Of a stretch of DNA of 64,000 nt, positions 1 through 8,257 are shown piece by piece. The stretch is from positions 62,001 to 126,000 of the forward strand of contig JBMONI010000024.1 in the NCBI GenBank assembly GCA_049324575.1, in the 5' to 3' direction. The first letter of the stretch is position 1; every line of letters begins with the position of its first letter. This DNA comes from JBMONI01 sp049324575 (lineage in GTDB: Bacteria > Omnitrophota > Omnitrophia > Omnitrophales > Aquincolibacteriaceae). The notes under the pieces were generated by a model that was not told the DNA's origin, ran no database searches, and saw nothing but the letters and a program-made list of their open reading frames with translations. Position numbers and translations under genes: made by a program.

Positions 1-1702
1 CCTTATTGTCCCCGGTCGCCATCAGGACCCGGACACCTGCTTTTCGACATACGGCGATCGCTTTTTTCGCCTCCTCGCGGGGCGGATCGATCATGCCGAA
101 AAGTCCGACAAAAACAAGCCGGCCGAGAAAATCCTGCTCAGTAAACCTTTCAGCGCCGCCCGGATAATCCTCTGCATACGCGACCGCCAGGACCCGCATC
201 GCCTCGTTTGCCATCGCTTCCTGTGCTTTGACAATGCGCTCGCGGGCTTTTTGCTCCAACGGCTCCGAACCGCCGCGATACGCCACCCTGCCGCAAAGAG
301 GGAGGATCTTTTCCGGCGCCCCTTTAACGCAAATGATCTTTTTATCCTGGTCTATATGCAATGTCGCCATGTATTGGCGTTCGCTCTGGAATGGGATCTC
401 GCCGATCCGGGGGGCCGTCTTGTCCAGAGATTCTTTCCGGATCCCCGCTTTGAGGGCGAGCACCAGCAAAGCCCCTTCGGTCGGATCCCCGAGAATGCAT
501 CCCTTCTGGCAATCGGCCATAAAAACCGCATCATTGCAAAGCACGCTTGCGCGAAGCATCTTCATCAGGACCGGTTCCGAGAGAGGCTCGATCGGCCGCT
601 CCTCGTGGAGAAACCGGCCCTCCGTTCTTTCCCCGATCCCTGTCACCTCCATCCAACGATCCTCAAGATAAAGTTTAGTCACGGTCATTTGATTGAGGGT
701 CAGGGTCCCGGTCTTATCCGAGCAAATGACAGTCGCCGCCCCCAAGGTCTCCACCGCCGCCAGATTCCTCGCTACCGCATTGCGTTGAGCCATTTTGCTC
801 ATCCCCGCCGCCAGGACCACAGTAACCACCGCCGGCAATCCCTCCGGAATAGCCGAGACCGCGGCGGCAACCGCGAGAAGAAAAACATCGAGCCAATCCA
901 TGCCTCGGCTCAACCCAATGATCTTAAGCAGAACAACCGCGAAAAGCACGATCCCGAGCAGTGAGTTCCCGAGCGCATGAATGCTCCGCTGAAGCGGAGT
1001 TTTCTGGGTCTTGATCTGATGGAGTGCGGAGGATATTTTCCCGATCTCGGTCTGCATCCCGGTGGCGGTGACGACCGCGATTGCCCTGCCGTAAGTCACA
1101 ACAGTCCCCATAAAGACCATGTTCTTCCGGTCCGCGAGAGTAAGTTCATTCGCCAAAACCGCCGTGTGTTTATCTACGGGGATCGGCTCTCCCGTCAAGG
1201 CGGATTCGTTGACCTTCAATTCGAAATTTTCGATCAAACGGGCGTCCGTGGGGACTTTATCGCCCGTTTCGAGCAAGAGGATATCCCCGGGCACAATATC
1301 CCTGGAACTGACCGAAGTCGCGTTGCCTCCGCGCCGCACCTTGGCTTTCGGAACGGTCAACTCCAGGAGAGCTCCCATGGCTTTTTCGGCACGGAATTCC
1401 TGAATGAAGCCTACGCCGGCCATGATGAAGATCGCAATCAAGATACTGGCCGCATCCAAAAGGCCTTTAAAAAAGAATTTGATCCCGGCCGCGATCAGCA
1501 AAAGATAAACGAGAGGATTCAGGAATTGTTTGATGAGAAGAACTGCCGCAGAGGCTTTACGCCGCAGGGTGAGCTCATTCGGCCCGAACTCCTTTAGCCG
1601 TTCCCCCGCCTGAACTGGAGAAAGACCTTCCGGCGCCGTCTGAAGGACCTCTAAGGCTTTTTCCGCAGCGATTTGATAGAAGGGCTTTTCCGGATCAGCC
1701 AT
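1..1702 (-). CDS. Cation-transporting P-type ATPase (type II), 3' end beyond window
   Basis: This is the N-terminal 567 residues of an ATP-driven inner-membrane cation pump; the gene runs off the left edge, so its C-terminal membrane helices are not visible. Translation from the ATG at 1702 (MADPEKPFYQIAAE) gives a cation-ATPase N-domain, the actuator motif LTGEP, the membrane motif PEGLPA typical of type II pumps, the phosphorylation site DKTGTLT near 695-720, and a nucleotide-binding domain running to GMIDPP and ATGDN at the edge. PEGLP and the N-terminal domain point to the Ca2+/Mg2+-type (PMCA/SERCA-like) group; the transported ion cannot be fixed because the last helices are missing. It starts 58 bases after the bipA stop, on the same strand, so co-transcription is possible. 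Confidence is high for the family and low for the ion. Confidence 0.93.
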   Translation of the reverse strand, partial: MADPEKPFYQIAAEKALEVLQTAPEGLSPVQAGERLKEFGPNELTLRRKASAAVLLIKQFLNPLVYLLLIAAGIKFFFKGLLDAASILIAIFIMAGVGFIQEFRAEKAMGALLELTVPKAKVRRGGNATSVSSRDIVPGDILLLETGDKVPTDARLIENFELKVNESALTGEPIPVDKHTAVLANELTLADRKNMVFMGTVVTYGRAIAVVTATGMQTEIGKISSALHQIKTQKTPLQRSIHALGNSLLGIVLFAVVLLKIIGLSRGMDWLDVFLLAVAAAVSAIPEGLPAVVTVVLAAGMSKMAQRNAVARNLAAVETLGAATVICSDKTGTLTLNQMTVTKLYLEDRWMEVTGIGERTEGRFLHEERPIEPLSEPVLMKMLRASVLCNDAVFMADCQKGCILGDPTEGALLVLALKAGIRKESLDKTAPRIGEIPFQSERQYMATLHIDQDKKIICVKGAPEKILPLCGRVAYRGGSEPLEQKARERIVKAQEAMANEAMRVLAVAYAEDYPGGAERFTEQDFLGRLVFVGLFGMIDPPREEAKKAIAVCRKAGVRVLMATGDNK

Positions 1703-1760
1703 ATTTGATTTTAGCAAAAAACGCTTCTGGGCCGCAACTTGTCTTGCTCTCCGAGCGGTT

Positions 1761-3611
1761 TCAGGTCCGGCTATAGCCGCGGGCTTTGGCCTTGCGTTCG
1801 TTCTCGGTGAGGTAGCGTTTTCTCAGGCGGACATTCTTCGGAGTGATCTCGACCAGTTCATCCTTCTCGATGAACTCCAGCGCAAATTCCAGCGTCATTT
1901 CGCGGGGCGGAATAAGACGGATCGCCTCGTCGGAGCCTGCCGCGCGCATATTGGTCAGCTTTTTCTCGCGAATCGCGTTCACGACCAGGTCCGGCCCCTT
2001 ATTATTAACCCCCACGATCATGCCCTCATAGAGATCGTCCCCGGGTTGTACAAAGATTTCCCCGCGTTCCTGAAGGCCCCAAAGCGCATACGCCACGGCA
2101 CATCCTCCGGTCTGCGAGATCAACACGCCGACCTGCCGTTCGGGGATTTCGCCCTTGTATTTTTGGTAATCGAAAAAATTCTGACACATCACCCCCGTCC
2201 CCCGGGTCAAGAGCATCAATTCACTGCGGAACCCCAAAAGCCCCCGGGACGGGATCAGAAACTCCATGCGGATCGTTCCCACTGCGCTCGTAATCATATT
2301 TTTCATTTCGGCCTTGCGCGTCCCCAGGGCTTCGATCACGGCGCCCTGATATCCCGGATCGACCTCGATGACGACCTCCTCGACCGGCTCCAGACGCTCC
2401 CCATCCTCGATCTTCATGATGACCTCCGGACGGGAAACCTCGAGTTCATAACCCTCACGGCGCATGGTTTCGATCAGGATGGAAAGATGGAGTTCGCCCC
2501 GTCCGGACACTTTGAAGCGCTCCTCGCCCGGCACGGCTTCGATACGGATCCCGACATTCATCATGGCCTCATGCATCAAGCGCTCCCGGATATGGCGCGA
2601 AGTCAGGAACCTTCCCCCGTCCCGTCCTGCCAGGGGGCTCGTATTGTGAGCGAAATTCATCGAAATGGTCGGCTCATCGATCTTGACCGCAGGGATCGCC
2701 TCGGGTTTCTCGGGCGAAGCCAGCGTATCGGCGACATGCACTTCCGAAAAACCCGTGATCGACGCAATGTCTCCCGCTTCCACCGATTCCGCCTCCACCC
2801 GTTTGAGGCCGCGGTACTTCAGGATCTTCGTCACCTTGCCCCGCTCCGTACTCCCATCGCGTTTGAGCACGATCAGCGGATCGCCGACTTTGACCTTCCC
2901 GTGGAAGATCCTCCCGATCGCCATACGGCCGACATACGAATCGTAATCCAGCATGGTCACCAGCATCTGGAACGGCTGATCGGGATCCGCGACCGGGGGA
3001 AGGACCCGGTGCAAAATAGTGTCCAGCAAGGGCTTCATGGAGATCGACGGTTCGTCGGGCTCGAGGGAAGCCCAGCCTTCTTTGGCTGAGGCATAAACGA
3101 TGGGGAAATCCAGCTGATCGTCATTAGCATTCAACTCGCAGAAAAGATCGAAGGTCATATCGACCACTTCGTGTGGCCGCGCATTCGGCCGGTCCACTTT
3201 GTTGACGACCAGGATCGGCTTCAGATGCAATTCGAGCGATTTGCGGAGCACGAATTTGGTCTGCGGCATCGGGCCATCGAAAGCGTCCACGAGCAGCAAC
3301 ACGCCGTCCACCATTTTCAGAACGCGTTCCACCTCGCTTCCGAAATCCGCGTGACCGGGCGTATCGACGATATTGAAAAGCGTGTTCTTATAAACAAACG
3401 ACGCGTTTTTGGAAAAGATCGTGATCCCGCGCTCCTTTTCGATGGGATTCGAGTCCATGACGGTGACTTCGCCGTCTTTGAATTCATGGGCCCCCGACTG
3501 TTTCAGGAGCGCATCGACCAGCGTGGTCTTTCCGTGGTCGACATGCGCCACGATCGCGATATTGCGGACATCTTTTCTGCGTTTTTGGTTCGGCATAAGG
3601 TTTCCGGCCAT
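1761..3611 (-). CDS. typA: Ribosome-associated translational GTPase BipA/TypA
   Basis: A 616-residue translational GTPase that acts on the ribosome in assembly and stress adaptation. The G domain is complete: AHVDHGKTTL (G1), a switch I stretch ending RGITI, DTPGHADFG (G3) and NKVDRP (G4). It is followed by EF-Tu domain 2, an EF-G-like domain V and the BipA C-terminal domain with SRGLLGFRSE. Length matches the family's usual 605-620 residues. Two starts are possible: the ATG at 3611, preceded by a weak GAGG, or an ATG five codons later (MPNQKRRK), closer to typical family starts. It lies downstream of phoU with a 95-base gap, so it may have its own promoter, although I could not settle on one. 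Nothing looks degraded. Confidence 0.96.
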   Translation of the reverse strand: MAGNLMPNQKRRKDVRNIAIVAHVDHGKTTLVDALLKQSGAHEFKDGEVTVMDSNPIEKERGITIFSKNASFVYKNTLFNIVDTPGHADFGSEVERVLKMVDGVLLLVDAFDGPMPQTKFVLRKSLELHLKPILVVNKVDRPNARPHEVVDMTFDLFCELNANDDQLDFPIVYASAKEGWASLEPDEPSISMKPLLDTILHRVLPPVADPDQPFQMLVTMLDYDSYVGRMAIGRIFHGKVKVGDPLIVLKRDGSTERGKVTKILKYRGLKRVEAESVEAGDIASITGFSEVHVADTLASPEKPEAIPAVKIDEPTISMNFAHNTSPLAGRDGGRFLTSRHIRERLMHEAMMNVGIRIEAVPGEERFKVSGRGELHLSILIETMRREGYELEVSRPEVIMKIEDGERLEPVEEVVIEVDPGYQGAVIEALGTRKAEMKNMITSAVGTIRMEFLIPSRGLLGFRSELMLLTRGTGVMCQNFFDYQKYKGEIPERQVGVLISQTGGCAVAYALWGLQERGEIFVQPGDDLYEGMIVGVNNKGPDLVVNAIREKKLTNMRAAGSDEAIRLIPPREMTLEFALEFIEKDELVEITPKNVRLRKRYLTENERKAKARGYSRT

Positions 3612-3706
3612 TCGCAGGCCTCGATCGCTTCAAAAGAGGGCCTATACTGAAGGGGAAAAGGGGCTTTAGCAAGACCTAAATCCAGCACGCTCCGAACGTC
3701 GCTGGC

Positions 3707-4369
3707 TTAATCAGAATGATGGCGGACTTCCTTGCCTTCCTTGAGGTAGATGACATCCTCCGCGATATTATTGGCAAGATCGCCGATCCGTTCCAGATTA
3801 TGCCCGATCATCACGATATTCATTCCGGCCTTCACGATGGAGGGGTCTTTCTGCATCTTTTCGTTCACCTCGATATAGATCGCATCATTCAATCCATCGA
3901 CCTCATCATCGCTCGCCAAGACACGCTGAGCCCGCTCCACATCCTCATTGATGAAGGCATCCAGCGCTTCGCGCAACATTCGCTGAGAAGCCGCTGCCAT
4001 ATCGGTCAAATAAGTGTCTTCAACTTTTTTCATGGGCGGATCGCCGATCAAGCGGATCGCGCGCTCCGCGATATTGACCGCATGGTCCCCGATCCTCTCA
4101 AGGTCCGTATTGATCTTGAGGATCATGGTGATGAGCCGAAGATCGACGGCCATCGGCTGTCCGAGCGCAAGAAGGTTGTGCCCTTTATCGTCGATCTCGA
4201 TCTCAAGGCGGTTCGTTTCTTTCTCCAGGCGAAACGCTTCCTCCGCCAGCTTGCGATCCCGAAGCAACACCGCCCGAGCCGCTTTTTCAATCGCCTCTTC
4301 TGCGAGAAGCCCCATGCGCAGAAGTTCCTGTTTCAATGCTTTCAACTCGTCGTGAAAATGGCGTCTCAT
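3707..4369 (-). CDS. phoU: Phosphate-transport regulator PhoU
   Basis: A 220-residue cytoplasmic all-helical protein, normal for PhoU, which links the PstSCAB transporter to the PhoR kinase and represses the Pho response when phosphate is plentiful. Two tandem PhoU repeats are visible: the first contains DKGHNLLALGQPMAVDLR and RIGDHAVNIAERA, the second contains KAGMNIVMIGHNLERIGD and NNIAEDV. The E/D-containing helices that bind metal clusters in known PhoU structures (ERIGDHAVNIAER and its counterpart) are kept in both halves. The ATG at 4369 has a GGGAG ribosome site about 7 bases upstream and lies 14 bases after pstB, making it the last gene of the porin-pst operon. Very likely co-regulated by PhoB from the upstream motif at 9844. 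Confidence 0.97.
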   Translation of the reverse strand: MRRHFHDELKALKQELLRMGLLAEEAIEKAARAVLLRDRKLAEEAFRLEKETNRLEIEIDDKGHNLLALGQPMAVDLRLITMILKINTDLERIGDHAVNIAERAIRLIGDPPMKKVEDTYLTDMAAASQRMLREALDAFINEDVERAQRVLASDDEVDGLNDAIYIEVNEKMQKDPSIVKAGMNIVMIGHNLERIGDLANNIAEDVIYLKEGKEVRHHSD

Positions 4370-4383
4370 CGTCAGCTCCCCCC

Positions 4384-5253
4384 TTATCCGAAGCGTCCGG
4401 TAATATAGTCTTCGGTCTCTTTTTTATCCGGCTTGGTAAAGATCTTAGGGGTCTCGCCACATTCTATCAAAGACCCCAAATAAAAAAAGGCCGTATAATC
4501 GCTTACGCGCGCCGCCTGCTGCATGTTATGGGTGACGATCACGATCGTGTAGTTTTTTTTCAGATCGTGGATCAATTCCTCGATCTTGGCGGTCGAGCTG
4601 GGATCCAGTGCCGAGGCCGGCTCATCCATTAAAACGATCTCCGGATTGACGGCCAACACCCGCGCGATACAAAGCCGCTGTTGTTGTCCTCCGGAAAGCT
4701 CCAAAGCCGGTTTATCCAAACGGTCTTTGACCTCTTCCCAAAGCGCGGCCCGTTTCAGACTTTCCTCCGTGACCTGGTCCAGCACCACTTTGTCCCGGAT
4801 CCCATGCAGTCGCGGACCGTAGGTCACATTATCATAAATGCTTTTCGGGAACGGATTAGATTTCTGGAAAACCATCCCGACCAGCCTCCGCAACTGAACC
4901 ACGTTGATCTCAGGAGCATAGATATTCACGCCCTCGATCGTCACCGTGCCTTCGGTGCGGACTTTGGGCAGCGTATCGTTCATACGGTTCAACGCCCGAA
5001 GGAACGTGGATTTACCGCATCCGGAAGGACCGATCAAAGCCGTAACCGACCGGTCCCGGATATCCAGCTCAACGGATTTCAGCGCCCGCACTTCGCCATA
5101 GTAAACGTTCAGATCCCGGATGGAGATCTTCACCGGAGGCCGCTCCCTGGGCATAAGATCGGCTCCGTTCTGTATTTCAGTCTTGACCGGACTTCTGTTC
5201 ATGATCGTCAACTCCTCCCCTTGTTCGATATCCAGATCGTCCCTAACCTGCAT
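4384..5253 (-). CDS. pstB: Phosphate ABC transporter ATP-binding protein PstB
   Basis: The 289-residue ATPase that powers high-affinity phosphate uptake on the inner face of the membrane. Walker A is GPSGCGKST, the signature is LSGGQQQRLCIARVLA, Walker B is EIVLMDEPASALD, and the switch His follows in IVIVTHNMQQAARVSD. The family-typical C-terminus (ETEDYITGRFG) is complete. Before the ABC fold at KISIRDLNVYYGEV there is an N-terminal extension of about 40 residues, longer than E. coli PstB. The start at 5253 is backed by AGGGAGA about 6 bases upstream; a start at the internal Met 18 would remove part of the extension. It lies between pstA (99-base gap holding a small hairpin) and phoU. Confidence 0.97.
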   Translation of the reverse strand: MQVRDDLDIEQGEELTIMNRSPVKTEIQNGADLMPRERPPVKISIRDLNVYYGEVRALKSVELDIRDRSVTALIGPSGCGKSTFLRALNRMNDTLPKVRTEGTVTIEGVNIYAPEINVVQLRRLVGMVFQKSNPFPKSIYDNVTYGPRLHGIRDKVVLDQVTEESLKRAALWEEVKDRLDKPALELSGGQQQRLCIARVLAVNPEIVLMDEPASALDPSSTAKIEELIHDLKKNYTIVIVTHNMQQAARVSDYTAFFYLGSLIECGETPKIFTKPDKKETEDYITGRFG

Positions 5254-5314
5254 AGGCGTCTCCCTGATTGTTATGGATCAAATGAATGAAGCCACCCTTG
5301 CCGAAGAAGCTTAG

Positions 5315-5330
5315 GGAGGAAAGCTCCTCC
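5315..5330 (-). other. Hairpin between pstA and pstB
   Basis: A perfect 6-base-pair inverted repeat, GGAGGA-4 nt-TCCTCC, lies in the 99-base gap between the pstA stop and the pstB start. There is no T-run after it, so it is not a standard terminator. An mRNA-stability or processing structure that sets the level of the two halves of the operon is possible, but this is inference from position only. Confidence 0.4.
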
Positions 5331-5352
5331 AGCAAGGTTTTGGGGCAGTGTT

Positions 5353-6327
5353 TCATTGGAGCGAGACCTGCCCTGATCTCTTTCGGAAATGGATCCGCAA
5401 CATGATTGCTCCCAAGTTAAGCAGAAACGTCAATGCGATCAAAACCAAAGTCGTCCCGTATTGTAGCGGAAGCGTCTTTTCCGCATCGGTCGACTGAGTC
5501 GCCATGATAAAAATATGATACGAAAGCTCCATGAACTGATCGAAGGGATTGATCATGGGAATGAATCCAAAAAGCTTGACCATCGGAAGGCGGGGAAGGA
5601 AATAAGCGCATCCCGTAAAAAGGATCGGAGCCGTTTCCCCCGCCCCGCGACTGATCGAAAGGATGGCGCCCGTCAAAATCCCGCCGCGCGCCTGGGGAAG
5701 AACGACATCGCGGATCGTCTGCCACTTGGTCGCGCCTAAAGCGATCGAGGCGGCCCGTTGACTTTGCGGAACGGCATTCAAGGCTTCCTCCGTGGACACG
5801 ATGATCACCGGCAAGACGAGCACCGCTAGCGTCGCCGCAGCCCATAGCATGCAAGGTTGGCCAAACAAGAGGCCGGTTTGGAGCACTTGGTCGAGGTTCT
5901 TTCCGACGAAGAGGATGAAAAAACCCACACCAAAAAGACCGAATACGATTGAAGGAACTCCCGCGAGGTTGTTCACCGCCGCACGAATGATCCTGAAAAC
6001 GATCCCCTTTCCCGCATATTCCACCAGATAGATCGCGGCCCCGACCCCGATCGGAAGCGCCAAAAGGATCATCATCACCGTAATGGCCAAGGTCCCGAAA
6101 ATGCAGGGAAAGATCCCTCCCTGGGTCATCCCTTCCACCGGCGCCTGGGTCAGGAATTCCCATGTCACCGTGCGATGCCCCAGCAGGAAAATCTTCCCCA
6201 TGATAAAGATCAACGCGATCAAGGGAATGGCCGCGAAAATACGCACAACGGTTTCAAGGACCGCCTCTCCCAAATGGAAGCGCCGCATCCTCAGATCAGA
6301 AACCGCGATCACGGAAGCAAGGCTCAT
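5353..6327 (-). CDS. pstA: Phosphate ABC transporter permease PstA
   Basis: An inner-membrane permease of about 324 residues that forms the phosphate channel with PstC. It has about six membrane segments and the binding-protein-dependent transport motif that contacts PstB: AASIALGATKWQTIRDVVLPQA. The conserved PstA stretches VNNLAGVPSIVFGLFG and SRGAGETAPILFTG are present. The reading frame opens at a GTG at 6333 overlapping the pstC stop, but the ATG at 6327 is preferred because GAGG lies 8 bases before it. Overlap with pstC implies translational coupling. Length and composition are normal for the family. Confidence 0.96.
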   Translation of the reverse strand: MSLASVIAVSDLRMRRFHLGEAVLETVVRIFAAIPLIALIFIMGKIFLLGHRTVTWEFLTQAPVEGMTQGGIFPCIFGTLAITVMMILLALPIGVGAAIYLVEYAGKGIVFRIIRAAVNNLAGVPSIVFGLFGVGFFILFVGKNLDQVLQTGLLFGQPCMLWAAATLAVLVLPVIIVSTEEALNAVPQSQRAASIALGATKWQTIRDVVLPQARGGILTGAILSISRGAGETAPILFTGCAYFLPRLPMVKLFGFIPMINPFDQFMELSYHIFIMATQSTDAEKTLPLQYGTTLVLIALTFLLNLGAIMLRIHFRKRSGQVSLQ

Positions 6328-6329
6328 GG

Positions 6330-7334
6330 TCACATCCTCAACCGGCCGCGCATCCGGTTCAAAATAAGTTCAGAGACAAGATTGACGAAGAAGGTCAGCG
6401 TAAAAAGGACCGCCCCCACAACAAAGAGAGCATAGTAGTGTTCCGTATCGCGCGCGACCGCACCCAATTCGGCCGCGATATTGGCGGTCATGGTCCTGAC
6501 GCTCGAAAAAATATTACCGGTCACGAGCGCGGCATTCCCGGTGGCCATCACCACGATCATGGTCTCGCCCAAGGCCCGCCCGAACCCAAGAATGACCGCC
6601 GCCGAGATCCCCGAGACGGCGGCCGGCACCACGGTCCCCCAGATCGTCTGCCATTTTGTCGCCCCCAGAGCGAGTGACGCATCTCGAAGTTCCTTGGGAA
6701 CCGCCCTGAGCGCATCTTCGGAGATCGTAATGATGATCGGGAGGACCGCAAGCGCGACTCCCAGAGCCCCTACAAACGCGTTGAGGCGGAAGCGTGTATG
6801 AAAAACATGTTGGACGAAACTGGCCACCACGGCGAGCATGAAGAATCCGAGGACCACGGACGGAATGCCGGCCAGCAGTTCCAGGGTCGGTTTCAGAGTC
6901 TCGCGGACCTTCGGAGAAGCGATCTCGGCAAGATAGATCGCGGTCCCGATCCCGAAGACCGACGCCATCAGGGTCGCCGGAAGCGCGACGAGAAAACTCC
7001 CGCAAAAAAGCGGGACCAGCGAATATTTGGGGACTTCCGAAACGGCCTGCCACATCAGTTTAAAGACATTCCTTTCCTCCCATTCATCGAAAACCCATTT
7101 TCCGACGAGATCGAGCGGGCTGGCCGTCTTGAAAAAGAAAACCGCTTCTTTGAAAAGAAAAATAAAAATCAAAGCAATAATAAGGACCGAAGAAATGCCG
7201 GCCACCACAAAAAAACGTTCCATCGCCCATTCCCCCGGAAGCACCTCTTTCTTTCCGAGAAAGGTCCGGACACGAGACGGCCCCCCCCCCGCTCCGGGGG
7301 GGGCTTCCCGCTTCGACTCGTTTCTGTGGATCAT
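6330..7334 (-). CDS. pstC: Phosphate ABC transporter permease PstC
   Basis: The second phosphate permease, about 334 residues from the ATG at 7334 (MIHRNESKR), which lies 16 bases after pstS. A longer reading frame overlaps the pstS end, but starting there would be unusual. The transport motif ASLALGATKWQTIWGTVVPAA and the PstC signature ELLAGIPSVVLGFFML are clear, with about six membrane helices. The first 40 residues are hydrophilic and encoded partly by a run of ten Cs facing eight Gs (7281-7303, plus-strand reading), giving Pro-Gly-Ala-Gly-Gly-Gly. Such a tract in an unstructured N-terminus could slip and switch expression on or off, or could be a sequencing weak point. The C-terminal overlap with pstA is 4 bases or less. 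Confidence 0.95.
   Translation of the reverse strand: MIHRNESKREAPPGAGGGPSRVRTFLGKKEVLPGEWAMERFFVVAGISSVLIIALIFIFLFKEAVFFFKTASPLDLVGKWVFDEWEERNVFKLMWQAVSEVPKYSLVPLFCGSFLVALPATLMASVFGIGTAIYLAEIASPKVRETLKPTLELLAGIPSVVLGFFMLAVVASFVQHVFHTRFRLNAFVGALGVALAVLPIIITISEDALRAVPKELRDASLALGATKWQTIWGTVVPAAVSGISAAVILGFGRALGETMIVVMATGNAALVTGNIFSSVRTMTANIAAELGAVARDTEHYYALFVVGAVLFTLTFFVNLVSELILNRMRGRLRM
7281..7303. repeat. C10/G8 mirror tract inside the 5' end of pstC
   Basis: Ten consecutive C residues are followed after five bases by eight consecutive G residues, forming a GC-only hairpin within the first 20 codons of pstC. The frame is open as given. It could be a slippage-prone contingency tract, a translational attenuator, or an assembly artefact. 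Confidence 0.75.
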
Positions 7335-7350
7335 AAGATTCACCGGCTTT

Positions 7351-8223
7351 TTACGAGGTTTTGAGAGGAATATATCCGACCTCTTCAACAACCTGCTGAC
7401 CTTCGGCGCTCAGGATCCAATCCATGTATTGCTTGATCTTCCCTTTGGGTTTAAACCCGGAATACATGTAGAGATATCGCGCGATCGGGTAACGTCCCGA
7501 CCAAGCCGCTTCATAGTCCAGCTTTCCATCGGCTTTAACGGGGTTCACCGCCGGCGACTGATCATCTTTTTTCACCGAAAGGATCCTGAGCTGCGACTGG
7601 CCGACAAAGTAAGCCGCCCCCCCGTAGCCGATCCCGCCGGCATCTTTACTGACGGCATTCGTGACCGCGCTAGTGCCGGGCATGGTCTGGCAATCCGGCG
7701 CGTAATCCTGGTTCTTCAGAACATGTTCCTTGAAGAACACGTAGGTGCCGCTATTGGATTCACGGCAATAGCGCAGGATCGGAGCGTCACTGCCTCCGAC
7801 TTCTTTCCAATTATTGATCTTGCCGGCGTAGATCCCCATCAGCTGTTTCATGGTTAGTTCCGCTACGGGATTGTCGGCATGGACGACCACAGCAAGGCTA
7901 TCGAATGCCACCTTGAACTCCTCGGGATAATAGCCCGCCTGCTTGGCCTTATCTATTTCCGACGATTTGATGGGGCGGGATGCGTTGGCAAGATCCGTCG
8001 TTCCGTTGATCAAGGCCGCGATCCCGGTCCCGGAACCGCCGCCTGTCACCTGGATCGCCACATCCGGGTTCTTCTGCATGTACTTCTCGGCCCATCGCTG
8101 GCCAAGGATCACGATCGTGTCCGATCCTTTCACGGTGATATTATCCGCGGCCCAAGCCAAGGATGCGAATGGCAGCAGGACCGCCAAACCGGCCATGATT
8201 GATTTTACGATGTTCTTTTTCAT
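7351..8223 (-). CDS. pstS: Periplasmic phosphate-binding protein PstS
   Basis: A 290-residue exported binding protein that captures phosphate in the periplasm and hands it to PstCA. The signal peptide (MKKNIVKSIMAGLAVLLPFA, likely cut after AWA) is followed by the phosphate-binding stretches ITVKGSDTI, TGGGSGTGIAALINGTTDLANASR and YCRESNSGTYVFFKEH. The start at 8223 is fixed by GGAGGAAA about 7 bases upstream; the frame is open further upstream, but that extension has no signal peptide. It follows the porin gene by 34 bases and precedes pstC by 16. There is no lipobox, so it should be soluble. Confidence 0.96.
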   Translation of the reverse strand: MKKNIVKSIMAGLAVLLPFASLAWAADNITVKGSDTIVILGQRWAEKYMQKNPDVAIQVTGGGSGTGIAALINGTTDLANASRPIKSSEIDKAKQAGYYPEEFKVAFDSLAVVVHADNPVAELTMKQLMGIYAGKINNWKEVGGSDAPILRYCRESNSGTYVFFKEHVLKNQDYAPDCQTMPGTSAVTNAVSKDAGGIGYGGAAYFVGQSQLRILSVKKDDQSPAVNPVKADGKLDYEAAWSGRYPIARYLYMYSGFKPKGKIKQYMDWILSAEGQQVVEEVGYIPLKTS

Positions 8224-8257
8224 TGGATATTTCCTCCGTTCGCTATTTGATACTGCG

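Noticed and set aside
2046..3089. 347-residue plus-strand frame
   Set aside because: It is antisense to bipA, whose motifs are complete.
3641..3672. TTGCTA...AGTATA as a bipA promoter
   Set aside because: The spacing and -10 match are poor, so it was not entered as a feature.
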